From Nocardioides dongkuii (GTDB lineage Bacteria > Actinomycetota > Actinomycetes > Propionibacteriales > Nocardioidaceae): DNA of 64,000 nt. The notes below the pieces were generated by a model that saw nothing but the letters and a program-made list of their open reading frames with translations, was not told the DNA's origin and did not search any database. Where the stretch lies: assembly GCF_014127485.1 (NCBI RefSeq), contig NZ_CP059903.1:496001-560000 (forward strand), given 5' to 3'. Shown piece after piece: positions 1 to 7,885 of the stretch. The position numbers and the translations under genes are program-made. Every line of letters begins with the position of its first letter. The first letter of the stretch is position 1.

Positions 1-1
1 G

Positions 2-46
2 GTCGAGCAGGCCGCGCCCTGGGCGCTCCGGGCCCCGGGCTACTGA
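2..46 (+). CDS. possible 3' end of an upstream gene
   Basis: One forward frame reads VEQAAPWALRAPGY and then stops at TGA. It enters from outside the window, so this could be the last 14 residues of a gene cut by the window start. Too little is present to name a family, and a chance open frame is a real alternative in such GC-rich DNA. Confidence 0.3.
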   Translation, partial: VEQAAPWALRAPGY

Positions 47-104
47 CCTGCCGGGGGCCTCCCGCTGAGTGGAATCCGGGCCTGTGGCGCGGGTCACCGG
101 AACC

Positions 105-110
105 TAGCCT
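105..110 (+). promoter_or_regulatory. putative -10 element of the ABC importer operon
   Basis: TAGCCT fits the actinobacterial TANNNT -10 pattern. It would place the transcript start near 117, leaving a leader of about 20 bases that contains the GGGAGGAG ribosome site. No clear -35 hexamer is visible. Confidence 0.4.
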
Positions 111-137
111 CCGACCCAAGATCTGGGAGGAGACCAG

Positions 138-1088
138 GTGTTCAAGGTTCTGACCCGGGTGGCCGAGCTCGCCGCGGTGCTGTTGCTCGTCAGCTTCGGC
201 GTGTTCTTGATGGTCGCCCTGATCCCCGGCGACCCCGCGACCGCGATCCTCGGCTCGGGGAAGCCGCCCGAGCAGTACGACGCGCTGCGGGAGGAGCTGG
301 GGCTCAACGACCCCCTCCTGATGCGCTACCTCGACTGGCTCGGCGGCGCGCTCACCGGCGACCTGGGCAACTCGATCCTGCCGCCCGAGACCCCGGTCGT
401 GGACCGGCTGATGGCGGCGTTCCCCGTGAGCCTCCAGCTGGCCGCGATGGGCATGGTGATGGCGCTCGTGATCGCCATCCCGCTGGCCCTGGTGGCCGCC
501 GCCAGGCAGGGCGGTCTCGTGGACCGGATCATCGGCGCCTCGATGTTCGGCCTGCTCTCGGTGCCGTCGTTCCTCGCGGGCCTGGTCCTGATCATGGTCT
601 TCGTCAACGACCTGGGTTGGTTCCCCCGCGCCCAGTGGGTGCGGATCAGTGAGTCGCTGACCGGCAACCTGCACCACGCGTTCCTGCCGGCGCTCGTCAT
701 CGCGCTGAGCGAGGTCGCGCTGTTCACCCGGATCCTCCGCAACGACCTGGTCGTCACCCTCCAGGAGGACTTCGTGCTCGCGGCGCGCGCCCGCGGCGTG
801 CCGCCGTGGCGGATCATGGTCGGCGACGCCCTGCGGCCCTCGTCGTTCTCGGCCATCACGCTCTTCGGCATCAGCACCGGGCGGCTCATCGGCAGCACGG
901 TGATCGTCGAGTACATGTTCACCCTGCCGGGGATGGGGTCGCTGGTGGTCGGCGGTGCGCAGACCGGCAACTTCCCGATCGTGCAGGGCGCGGTGCTCGT
1001 GACCGCGGTGATCTACGTGCTGGTCAACACCTGCGTCGACCTCTCGTACGGATTCCTCGACCCCAGGACGCGCCGTGTTCATGTCTGA
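138..1088 (+). CDS. ABC transporter permease, DppB/OppB type
   Basis: Inner-membrane permease subunit of a dipeptide/oligopeptide/nickel-type importer. The 316-residue product has an N-terminal membrane anchor (about 8-30), an extracytoplasmic stretch with the family-typical LGLNDPLLMRYLDWL segment, then about five more hydrophobic segments to the C-terminus. The EAA coupling loop that docks on the ATPases is visible around residues 214-232 (ARARGVPPWRIMVGDALRP). The GTG start is chosen because GGGAGGAG lies a few bases upstream. It is the first of four overlapping genes; its end overlaps the next permease gene by 8 bases. The family is clear but the substrate is not readable; the catabolic neighbours suggest an amine, amino-acid or peptide-like compound. 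Confidence 0.93.
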   Translation: MFKVLTRVAELAAVLLLVSFGVFLMVALIPGDPATAILGSGKPPEQYDALREELGLNDPLLMRYLDWLGGALTGDLGNSILPPETPVVDRLMAAFPVSLQLAAMGMVMALVIAIPLALVAAARQGGLVDRIIGASMFGLLSVPSFLAGLVLIMVFVNDLGWFPRAQWVRISESLTGNLHHAFLPALVIALSEVALFTRILRNDLVVTLQEDFVLAARARGVPPWRIMVGDALRPSSFSAITLFGISTGRLIGSTVIVEYMFTLPGMGSLVVGGAQTGNFPIVQGAVLVTAVIYVLVNTCVDLSYGFLDPRTRRVHV

Positions 1089-2118
1089 CTCCCGCCGCCT
1101 CCGCGGCACCACGCTGAGCCGGGCCCGGATGGCGACCATCGGCGGCGGCATGGTCGTCGGCGGCATCGCCCTCGCGGTCCTCGCGGTCACGGTCCTGTCC
1201 GGCGCCCTGGCCGCCCTGGCCGTCGTCGCCGGCCTGGTGCTGGTGGTCTCCGGCGCCGGCCGGCTGCTCTGGGCCGCACGGCGGCGCAAGGTCGACCTGC
1301 TGCCGTGGCTGTGCTTCGGGTGGCTCGTGCTCCTGGGCGTCGTCGCCGTCCTGGCGCCCTGGCTGCCGTTCCCGGAGGGGCGCGACGCGACCGCCGCGCT
1401 GACCGAGCCGATCTTCCTGGACCCGCTGAAGTACGGCGACCACGTGCTCGGCACCAACGGCGCGGGGCTGGACATGCTCACCCGCGCGGTCTTCGGCGCC
1501 CGGACCTCGCTGGTGATCTCGCTGACCGCCATCGTCATCGGCATCGCCGTCGGCGGACTCGTCGGCGTCGTGGCCGGGTTCTACCGCAAGGGCGTGGACC
1601 GCTCCATCGGCATCGTGACCAACGCGGTGCTCGCCGTGCCCCCGCTCATCCTGCTCATCGCGCTCGCCGCGATCCTCGCCCCCAACATCCGGAACATGGC
1701 CTTCGCCCTGGCGGCACTGACCATCCCCGGCATGATCCGGATCGCCCGGGCCAGCACCATCTCCTTCGCCCAGCGCGAGTTCGTGCTGGCCGCCCACGCC
1801 ATGGGTGCGAGCCGGGCGCGGATCATGCTGCGGGAGCTGGTCCCCAACGTCGCCCTGCCGCTGTTCTCGATGGCCGTCGTCACGATCTCTGCGCTCATCG
1901 TCGCCGAGGCGTCCCTCAGCTTCCTCGGCCTCGGGATCGCCCAGCCGGAGCCGACCTGGGGCAACATGATCGCCGAGGCCCAGGCGGGTGACACGGTCGA
2001 GGAGCACCCGTTCATCCTGCTCGTGCCGGGCGTCTTCCTCTTCCTGACCGTCTTCTCCTTCAACCTGCTGGGCGAGAAGGCCCAGCGGCGCTGGGACCCG
2101 AGGAGTGCGAAGCTGTGA
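1081..2118 (+). CDS. ABC transporter permease, DppC/OppC type
   Basis: Second permease subunit of the importer. The EAA loop (AAHAMGASRARIMLRELVPN) and the LSFLGLGIAQPEPTWGNMI block are typical of DppC proteins. At 345 residues it is longer than usual (about 290-300). The excess is an N-terminal region of roughly 50 residues rich in Ala/Val/Leu that looks like one or two extra membrane segments before the normal first helix (LLPWLCFGWLVLLGVVAVL). ATG at 1081 is preferred over GTG at 1075 because it gives the usual MSDS-type start, but both are possible. The stop overlaps the next gene in a GTGA junction, implying translational coupling. Confidence 0.92.
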   Translation: MSDSRRLRGTTLSRARMATIGGGMVVGGIALAVLAVTVLSGALAALAVVAGLVLVVSGAGRLLWAARRRKVDLLPWLCFGWLVLLGVVAVLAPWLPFPEGRDATAALTEPIFLDPLKYGDHVLGTNGAGLDMLTRAVFGARTSLVISLTAIVIGIAVGGLVGVVAGFYRKGVDRSIGIVTNAVLAVPPLILLIALAAILAPNIRNMAFALAALTIPGMIRIARASTISFAQREFVLAAHAMGASRARIMLRELVPNVALPLFSMAVVTISALIVAEASLSFLGLGIAQPEPTWGNMIAEAQAGDTVEEHPFILLVPGVFLFLTVFSFNLLGEKAQRRWDPRSAKL

Positions 2119-3167
2119 CCACCTCCACCCCGCTGCCGACGACGCCCGCGACCGGGCCGGTGCGCGGAGACCTGCTGCTGGAGGTCGACGACCTCCGGAC
2201 CGTCTTCCACACCCCCCGCGGGGACGTCGCCGCGGTCGACGGGGTCTCGCTGCGGCTGCACGCCGGCGAGACCCTCGGCATCGTCGGGGAGTCGGGGTCC
2301 GGGAAGTCGGTCCTCGGCCGCACCGTCATGGGCCTGGTCGCCTCCGGTCCCTCGAGCACGGTCTCGGGCTCGGTGCTGCTGGGCGGCCAGGACGTGCACG
2401 CCCTGAGCCCGCGCGAGCGTCGCCGGCTGTGGGGCCCGAGGATCGCGATGGTCTTCCAGGACCCGATGACCTCCCTCAACCCGGTCAAGAAGATCGGGGC
2501 GCACCTGACCCAGCCGCTCCGGATGCACCAGGGCCTGGACCGCTCAAGCGCTCGCGAGCGGGCCGTCGACCTGCTCCGCCAGGTCGGGATCCCGGACCCC
2601 GCGCGCCGGCTCGACCAGTACCCGCACGAGCTCTCCGGCGGGATGCGGCAGCGCGTCGTCATCGCCCTCGCGCTCTCGTGCGACCCCGAGGTGCTGATCG
2701 CCGACGAGCCCACCACCGCCCTGGACGTCACCGTCCAGAAGCAGATCCTCGACCTGCTGGCGCGGCTGTCGGCCGAGCGGCACATGGCGGTGATCCTGGT
2801 CAGCCACGACCTGGGCGCCGTGGTGGGCCGCACCGACCGGGTCGCGGTGATGTACGCCGGCCGCGTGGCGGAGGCGAGCCGCACGGCGGAGGTCTTCGGC
2901 CAGCCGCTGCACCCGTACTCGGAGGCGCTGATCGCCTCCATCCCGCAGCTCGAGGCCGCGCCGCACACCGTGCTGAGCACCATCGAGGGACGGCCGCCGG
3001 ACATGGCCGCGCCGCCGCCGGGCTGCCGGTTCGCGCCCCGGTGCCCCCGGGCGCAGGACCGGTGCCGGGTCGACCTGCCGCTGCTGCGGGACCCCCGCAG
3101 CCACCCCGTCGGCCCCGAGCGGCTGGCGGCCTGCCACTTCCCCCTGCTCACCGAGGAGAACCGATGA
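2115..3167 (+). CDS. ABC transporter ATP-binding protein, DppD/OppD type
   Basis: Cytoplasmic ATPase of the importer. Visible are Walker A GESGSGKS, the Q-loop region MVFQDPMTSLNPVKKIG, the signature LSGGMRQRV, Walker B VLIADEPTTALDV and the switch histidine in VSHDLGAV. The C-terminal extension carries the CRFAPRCPRAQDRC cysteine cluster typical of the oligopeptide/dipeptide ATPase C-terminal domain. The length of 350 residues is normal. It starts with GTG in a 4-base overlap with the permease stop and is followed by its partner ATPase, again in an ATGA overlap. Confidence 0.94.
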   Translation: MTTSTPLPTTPATGPVRGDLLLEVDDLRTVFHTPRGDVAAVDGVSLRLHAGETLGIVGESGSGKSVLGRTVMGLVASGPSSTVSGSVLLGGQDVHALSPRERRRLWGPRIAMVFQDPMTSLNPVKKIGAHLTQPLRMHQGLDRSSARERAVDLLRQVGIPDPARRLDQYPHELSGGMRQRVVIALALSCDPEVLIADEPTTALDVTVQKQILDLLARLSAERHMAVILVSHDLGAVVGRTDRVAVMYAGRVAEASRTAEVFGQPLHPYSEALIASIPQLEAAPHTVLSTIEGRPPDMAAPPPGCRFAPRCPRAQDRCRVDLPLLRDPRSHPVGPERLAACHFPLLTEENR

Positions 3168-4201
3168 CGGCCGACGTCCTCCAGGTGGAGGAGCCCGCCG
3201 AGGCGGTGCTCTCCGTGCGCGACCTCGTCGTGGAGTTCCCGGTCGGGCGCGGCGAGAAGGTCCATGCCGTCTCCGGCCTCGACCTGGAGCTGATGCCGGG
3301 GGAGACCCTCGGCATCCTCGGCGAGTCCGGCTGCGGGAAGTCCACCGCGGGGCGCGCCATCATGCAGCTCCCGAGCCCCACCAGCGGCTCCGTGCGCTTC
3401 GACGGCCACGAGCTCACCGCTCTCCCGGCGCGCACGGTGCGCCGGCGCCGGGCCCGGATGCAGATGATCATGCAGGACCCGATCTCCTCGCTGAACCCGC
3501 GGCGCAAGGTCAAGGACCTGGTGGCGGAGGGCCTCGCCATCTGGGGGTTCGACCCGTCCCTCCACGACGGCCAGGACCAGGACGCCGTGGTGCGCGACGT
3601 GCTCCGGGCGGTCGGGCTCGAGCCCGACGTCGTCTGGGACCGGCGTCCCCACGAGCTGTCCGGCGGCCAGTGCCAGCGGGTCTGCATCGCCCGGGCGCTG
3701 ATGATGCGCCCGCGGGTGCTGATCTGCGACGAGCCGGTCTCCAGCCTCGACGTGTCGGTCCAGGCGCAGATCCTGAACCTCCTCGAGGAGACCAAGCGAC
3801 GCTTCTCCCTGAGCATGGTCTTCATCGCCCACGACGTGTCGGTCGTCAAGAACATCAGCGACCGGGTGATGGTCCTCTACCTCGGCAAGGCCTGCGAGGT
3901 CGTGCCGTCCGACGGCATGCACGTGACCTCGGTGCACCCCTACACCCGGATGCTGCTCGCGTCGATCCCCGGCGCCGAGACCGAGGCGGACGCCGAGGAG
4001 TCCGCGGCGCTGAGCACCAGCGTCAAGGCCACGGAGCTCCCGTCGCCGCTCGACCCGCCGTCCGGGTGCCGCTTCCGCACGCGCTGCCCGCTGGCCACCG
4101 ACCGGTGTGCCGCCGAGGAGCCGCGGCTGCGGGAGATCGCCCCCGGTCACCGCGTCGCGTGCCACCACGTGGCCGTCGACGGCGCGCCCGCGCCCGTCTG
4201 A
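3164..4201 (+). CDS. ABC transporter ATP-binding protein, DppF/OppF type
   Basis: Second ATPase; DppD- and DppF-type subunits act as a heterodimer under the two permeases. Walker A GESGCGKST, Q-loop MIMQDPISSLNPRRK, Walker B VLICDEPVSSLDV, H-loop AHDVSVV and the C-terminal CRFRTRCPLATDRC cluster are all present in 345 residues. The signature motif reads LSGGQCQRVCIARAL: a cysteine replaces the usual arginine or lysine after LSGGQ. This is uncommon but does not touch the Ser/Gly/Gly positions that contact ATP. Last gene of the operon; the sequence around its stop codon is duplicated just downstream. Confidence 0.93.
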   Translation: MTADVLQVEEPAEAVLSVRDLVVEFPVGRGEKVHAVSGLDLELMPGETLGILGESGCGKSTAGRAIMQLPSPTSGSVRFDGHELTALPARTVRRRRARMQMIMQDPISSLNPRRKVKDLVAEGLAIWGFDPSLHDGQDQDAVVRDVLRAVGLEPDVVWDRRPHELSGGQCQRVCIARALMMRPRVLICDEPVSSLDVSVQAQILNLLEETKRRFSLSMVFIAHDVSVVKNISDRVMVLYLGKACEVVPSDGMHVTSVHPYTRMLLASIPGAETEADAEESAALSTSVKATELPSPLDPPSGCRFRTRCPLATDRCAAEEPRLREIAPGHRVACHHVAVDGAPAPV

Positions 4202-4240
4202 CCGCACCGTCTGGCAGCACCGTCTCGCAGCACCCGGAGA

Positions 4241-4287
4241 CACGAACCGGCCCGGTCCCGCGGAAGCGGGGCCGGGCCGGTGTCGTG
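4241..4287. terminator. strong hairpin, copy 1, end of ABC operon
   Basis: The inverted repeat has arms built on CGGCCCGG-CCCGC and GCGGG-CCGGGCCG around a GGAA tetraloop, extended by CACGA/TCGTG at the base. There is no T-tract, as is common in actinobacterial terminators. It lies between convergent transcripts and could stop both. Confidence 0.75.
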
Positions 4288-4357
4288 CTGCGCGGGTCAG
4301 GGCGCCGGCGCCCGTCTGACGGCGCCGTCTCCCAGCACGTCTCGCAGCACCTGGAAA

Positions 4358-4404
4358 TACGAACCGGCCCGGTCCCGCGGAAGCGGGGCCGGGCCGGTGT
4401 CGTG
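4358..4404. terminator. strong hairpin, copy 2, end of the solute-binding protein gene
   Basis: This is the second copy of the 4241-4287 hairpin, with the same core stem and GGAA loop and small changes at the base. It is 26 bases from the stop codon of the reverse-strand solute-binding protein, so it probably serves as that gene's terminator. Confidence 0.75.
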
Positions 4405-4429
4405 TGCTCGGGTCAGGAGCGGGTGAGCG

Positions 4430-6064
4430 TCACTCGGACTTCCAGGCGTCGTGGAACAGCATGATCGTCTGGGTGGTCGGGATGACCCCGTGCACGTCGT
4501 CCTGCATCGGGACGAAGTTGCCGGCGGGGTTGATGATGACCGCGGGGACGTCCTCGTGGACCTTCTCCTCGAGCGCGCGCATCGCGTCCATGCCCGCCTC
4601 CGGGTCGTCGGCGACGGCCTGGAGGTCGCGGAGCAGACCGTCCATCTCCTCGCTCGCGTAGCCGGCGCCGTTGGTCGGCGACTGGCTGTAGAGCCACTCG
4701 CTCAGCGCGCCGTACGGGTCCTCGTTGCCGATCGACGTCGCGCCCTGCGCGATGTCGAAGTCGTGGTCGACGTAGACCCGGCTGGTCATGTCGGCGATGT
4801 TGTCGATCGCGTCGATGGTGACGTCGAAGCCGACGGCCTCGAGCTGGGCCTCGACCTGCACGGCCGCCTGCTGGGCGGTCGGGTCGGCGGCGGCGACGTA
4901 GGTGAGCTTGCCGTCGTAGCCGTCGGCCTTGGCCTCCTCCAGCAGGGTGCGAGCCTCGTCCTGGTCGTACGCCGGGGTCTCGACGCCGGTGGACCAGGGC
5001 GAGGACTCCGCGAAGATCGACTTGCTCGGGATGCCGGCCCCGCCGAGGGAGCGCTCGAGGTAGGACTCGTTGTCGAACGCGTGGGCGATCGCCTTGCGGA
5101 CCCGGACGTCCTCGCCGGGACGACCCTCGCGGGCGTTCAGCGTGAACTGGGCGCCGGCGCCGACGACGTACATGTAGCCGTCGTAGCCGTCGCGGCGCGC
5201 GGTCTCGACCGCCTGGGGGTTGCGCACGAAGGCCGCGTCGACCTCGCCGGCGTCCATGGACTCCAGCTTGGCGTCGTCGCCACCGAGCCACACGAACCGC
5301 AGCTCCTCGAGGTTCGGAGCGCCGTCCCAGTAGTCCTCGCGGGCGGTGAGGACGAGCTCCTCGGCCGGGGCGTAGTTGCCCAGCTCGAAGGCGCCGGCGC
5401 CGATCGGCTCGAACTTCTCCGGGTCGTCGTAGGCGGCGGGCGCCATGATCATGCCGGGGCCGCCGGCGAGCATCGCCGGGAAGGTGGCCCACGGGGCGGC
5501 GACGGTGAACTCGACCGTCTGGTCGTCCACCTTCTTCATCGCCGTCTGGTTGGCCAGCAGGGTCAGCGCCTGGAAGCCGTAGTTCTCCATGTAGTAGCCC
5601 ATGCTGCCGATGACCGCGTCGGCGTTGACCGGCGTGCCGTCGGAGAAGGTCACGTCGGGCCGGAGCTTGAGGGTCCACACGGTGTTGTCGTCGTTGGACT
5701 CGATCGACTCGGCGAGCTGGGGGACCCAGGTGTCGGTGTCGAAGTCGTACCGGGTGAGGACGTCGTAGACGGCCCCCAGCGGGTTGCCCGAGGCGGCGCC
5801 GTTGGCGTAGGACTCGGTCGGGTTGAGGCTGCGGGTCTCGGCGTAGTCGGCCATCGTCAAGGTGCCGCCCTGGGTCGGCTCCTCGTCGGTCTGCTCACCC
5901 ACCCAGCCCTGGCTGTAGATGTCGGTGACGCTCAGGTCACCGCCGCCGCCGCCGTCCGAGCTCTCCTCCTCGCTGTCGGAGGAGTCGGAGCACCCGGCCA
6001 GCGCCAGTGCCCCCACGAGGACGAGGCCGGTGTACCGGGCTCGCCTGCTGACTGTGCTTCTCAC
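4430..6064 (-). CDS. ABC transporter solute-binding lipoprotein (SBP family 5)
   Basis: Extracytoplasmic receptor of the dipeptide/oligopeptide type (SBP_bac_5), tethered to the membrane by lipid. The GTG start at 6064 is chosen because AAGGAG precedes it and it yields a compact lipoprotein signal: two arginines, a hydrophobic core, and the lipobox LALAGC with Cys25. An acidic Ser/Asp/Glu/Gly linker follows. The family hallmark VWTLKLRPDVTFSDGTPV is interrupted only by normal variation. The 544-residue length is typical. It is transcribed toward the importer operon from its own promoter region instead of heading that operon, so receptor and transporter can be made in unequal amounts. That the two work together is inferred from adjacency. 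Confidence 0.93.
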   Translation of the reverse strand: MRSTVSRRARYTGLVLVGALALAGCSDSSDSEEESSDGGGGGDLSVTDIYSQGWVGEQTDEEPTQGGTLTMADYAETRSLNPTESYANGAASGNPLGAVYDVLTRYDFDTDTWVPQLAESIESNDDNTVWTLKLRPDVTFSDGTPVNADAVIGSMGYYMENYGFQALTLLANQTAMKKVDDQTVEFTVAAPWATFPAMLAGGPGMIMAPAAYDDPEKFEPIGAGAFELGNYAPAEELVLTAREDYWDGAPNLEELRFVWLGGDDAKLESMDAGEVDAAFVRNPQAVETARRDGYDGYMYVVGAGAQFTLNAREGRPGEDVRVRKAIAHAFDNESYLERSLGGAGIPSKSIFAESSPWSTGVETPAYDQDEARTLLEEAKADGYDGKLTYVAAADPTAQQAAVQVEAQLEAVGFDVTIDAIDNIADMTSRVYVDHDFDIAQGATSIGNEDPYGALSEWLYSQSPTNGAGYASEEMDGLLRDLQAVADDPEAGMDAMRALEEKVHEDVPAVIINPAGNFVPMQDDVHGVIPTTQTIMLFHDAWKSE

Positions 6065-6197
6065 GGTGTCTCCTTGCTCGGGGCGGGTCGTCCCGCCCGA
6101 TATCTGTGGTGTGAGCGCTCCACCCGAGTCGCGCGCTCGGGCCACAGTGAGAGGTCGGACACCACCCGTGTGACCCCGGTCTCGTTGAGCGGGACCG

Positions 6198-6215
6198 GCG
6201 GACGAAATCATCCGC
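6198..6215. promoter_or_regulatory. inverted repeat between the binding-protein and oxidoreductase genes
   Basis: GCGGA and TCCGC flank an eight-base CGAAATCA centre in the 217-base divergent region 6065-6281. This is the only AT-leaning palindrome there and a plausible regulator site. Which protein would bind it is unknown. Confidence 0.3.
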
Positions 6216-6281
6216 ACCAGGCTGTTGGCTTCGCTCGTTCGGCTCCCGACGCCGTCCTTCGCGAGCGACGAGGAGACCTGC

Positions 6282-7484
6282 ATGAGTGACCCGACCCGGT
6301 ACGACCTCGCGGTGATCGGGGCCGGGCCGCTCGGCGCCGCCACCGCCCGCCATGCCGCCGAGTCGGGGGCGTCGGTGCTGGTCGTCGGGCCCGAGGAGCC
6401 CGCGGACCCGGCGGGGCACGAGGGCACCTGGGCCGGCTACTACGACCAGGGCCGGCTCTGCCACGTCCTGGAGGTGCCGCTGATGACCTCGCTGCTGGCC
6501 ATGCGCAGCCGGCGCCGGTTCCCCGAGCTCATCGCGCGGACCGGCATCGACTTCCTCACCCCCACGCACTCGGTGACGGTGCTGCCGGCCGAGACCGGCG
6601 AGCGCTCGCTGTGGTTCGACCGCGACGTGCTCGCCCGCAACGCCGCCGACCTCGGCGTCCCCGTCGACGCCCTCGACGAGCAGGAGCTGGCGCAGGCCTA
6701 CCCGGGCCTGCGCTTCGAGCCGGGCCACGTCGCGCTGCGGGAGCCGGACGCGTTCATCCTCAACCCTCGCGCGCTCGTCGCTGCGGAGCTCAGCGCCGCG
6801 ACGGCCGCGGGAGCCACGATCGTGCGCGACGAGGTCGTCGCCCGGGACCGGGTCGGCGACGACGTACGCCTCACCGGCGCCGGGGGCGGCACCTGGACGG
6901 CCGCGCGGGCGGTGCTCGCCACGGGCGCCGCCACCAACGCCACCGGGCTGCTCGACCGGCGCCTCGCGACCGCGACGTACGGCGCCACCGTGGTGCTCGC
7001 CGAGGTCGCCGGCCCGGACGCGGTCTCGATGCCGACGATGATGATGATGAAGGTGCGCGGCGGGGAGATGGTCTTCGGCGGCATCGTGATGGCGCCGGTG
7101 GAGTACCCCGACGGCCGGTGGTACCTCAAGATCTCCGGCAGCAGCCTGCTGGACTTCCCGCTCGAGGGCCGCGAGGAGATCGCCGCCTGGGTGCGCACCG
7201 GGGGCCACCCCGGCGACCTGGAGATGGCCCGGGTGCTGCTCGCGGAGCTGCTGCCGGACCTGGAGGTGCTCTCGCTGCGCACCCGGCCGTGCCTGGTGTG
7301 CGCGACGCCCTCGGACCTGCCCTACCTCGACTGGGCCGACGAGAGCACCGTGGTGCTGGTCGAGGGCGAGCGGGGGGCGATGGCGGCCGACGAGATCGGC
7401 CGGCTGGCCGCCGGGCTCGCGCTCACCGGGCGCTGGAGCGACACCATCCCGCACGCGGTGTTCGCGGCGGAGTGGTCCGCATGA
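6282..7484 (+). CDS. FAD-dependent oxidoreductase (DAO family)
   Basis: A 400-residue flavoprotein with an N-terminal dinucleotide-binding motif (LAVIGAGPLGAATARHAAE), an ARAVLATGAA second nucleotide-binding stretch, and a C-terminal closing segment (STVVLVEGERGAMAADEIG). This layout matches D-amino-acid-oxidase/sarcosine-oxidase-like enzymes that oxidise C-N bonds to imines. ATG at 6282 is chosen because GAGGAGA lies just upstream. Its stop overlaps the start of a RidA-type gene in an ATGA junction, which fits an imine-producing enzyme coupled to an imine hydrolase. The exact substrate cannot be read from sequence. Confidence 0.85.
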   Translation: MSDPTRYDLAVIGAGPLGAATARHAAESGASVLVVGPEEPADPAGHEGTWAGYYDQGRLCHVLEVPLMTSLLAMRSRRRFPELIARTGIDFLTPTHSVTVLPAETGERSLWFDRDVLARNAADLGVPVDALDEQELAQAYPGLRFEPGHVALREPDAFILNPRALVAAELSAATAAGATIVRDEVVARDRVGDDVRLTGAGGGTWTAARAVLATGAATNATGLLDRRLATATYGATVVLAEVAGPDAVSMPTMMMMKVRGGEMVFGGIVMAPVEYPDGRWYLKISGSSLLDFPLEGREEIAAWVRTGGHPGDLEMARVLLAELLPDLEVLSLRTRPCLVCATPSDLPYLDWADESTVVLVEGERGAMAADEIGRLAAGLALTGRWSDTIPHAVFAAEWSA

Positions 7485-7885
7485 GGCGCGCACACGTGCC
7501 GGTCGTCCCGCCCGGCCAGGAGCAGACGTACGCCGAGTGGCACCTCGCCCCGGCGGTCCGCGTCGGGGACGCCGTCTACTGCTCCGGGGTCCTGGGCACC
7601 CGCCCGGACGGCTCGGTGCCCGAGGACCTCGCCGACGAGATCGACCTGGCCTTCGACAACCTGGCGGTGGTGCTGGCCGCCGCCGGTGCCGAGCTGGCCG
7701 ACGTGTTCGACCTGCTGACCTTCCACCTCGACCTCGCGGCGCAGGTGCCGACGTTCATGCGGGTGCGCGACCGGCGGCTCGCGGAGCCCTGGCCGGCGTG
7801 GACGGCGATCGGCGCCGCCCAGCTCGGCGGCGGGCTGCCCGGCGTCCGGCTCGAGGTCAAGGCGACCGCTCACCTGCCCGGTTGA
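7481..7885 (+). CDS. RidA/YjgF/YER057c/UK114 family protein
   Basis: A 134-residue member of the reactive-intermediate deaminase family, which hydrolyses enamine/imine products of amino-group oxidation. Family features include VYCSGVLGTRPDGSVPEDL near the N-terminus, the DLLTFHLDLA strand, and a C-terminal RLEVKATAHLPG strand where the family's substrate-binding arginine or glutamate would sit. It begins 4 bases inside the preceding oxidoreductase, so both are made together. Its last 29 bases overlap the convergent PucR-type gene. RidA proteins can also be general housekeeping factors, so the link to the oxidoreductase is inferred. Confidence 0.88.
   Translation: MRRAHVPVVPPGQEQTYAEWHLAPAVRVGDAVYCSGVLGTRPDGSVPEDLADEIDLAFDNLAVVLAAAGAELADVFDLLTFHLDLAAQVPTFMRVRDRRLAEPWPAWTAIGAAQLGGGLPGVRLEVKATAHLPG

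Larger units (their letters stand above)
4183..4416. repeat. two-copy tandem duplication of a gene end plus hairpin
   Basis: Two units of about 117 bases lie head to tail (roughly 4183-4299 and 4300-4416). Each runs from GCGCCCGTCTGAC, which in unit 1 holds the end and stop codon of the ATPase gene, through GTCTCGCAGCAC and an inverted repeat, to GGGTCAGG. The copies differ at scattered bases, so the duplication is not brand new. Confidence 0.85.

Noticed and set aside
1-10. GGTCGAGCAG at the window start as another copy of the 39.9-kb palindrome
   Set aside because: Only ten bases match and the following sequence differs. It also reads as Val-Glu-Gln in the frame that may end an upstream gene.
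4451-6289. A 612-residue forward frame opposite the solute-binding protein
   Set aside because: It is an antisense shadow of a clear lipoprotein gene with ribosome site and lipobox. The shadow has Val/Asp/Gly repeats and no motif.
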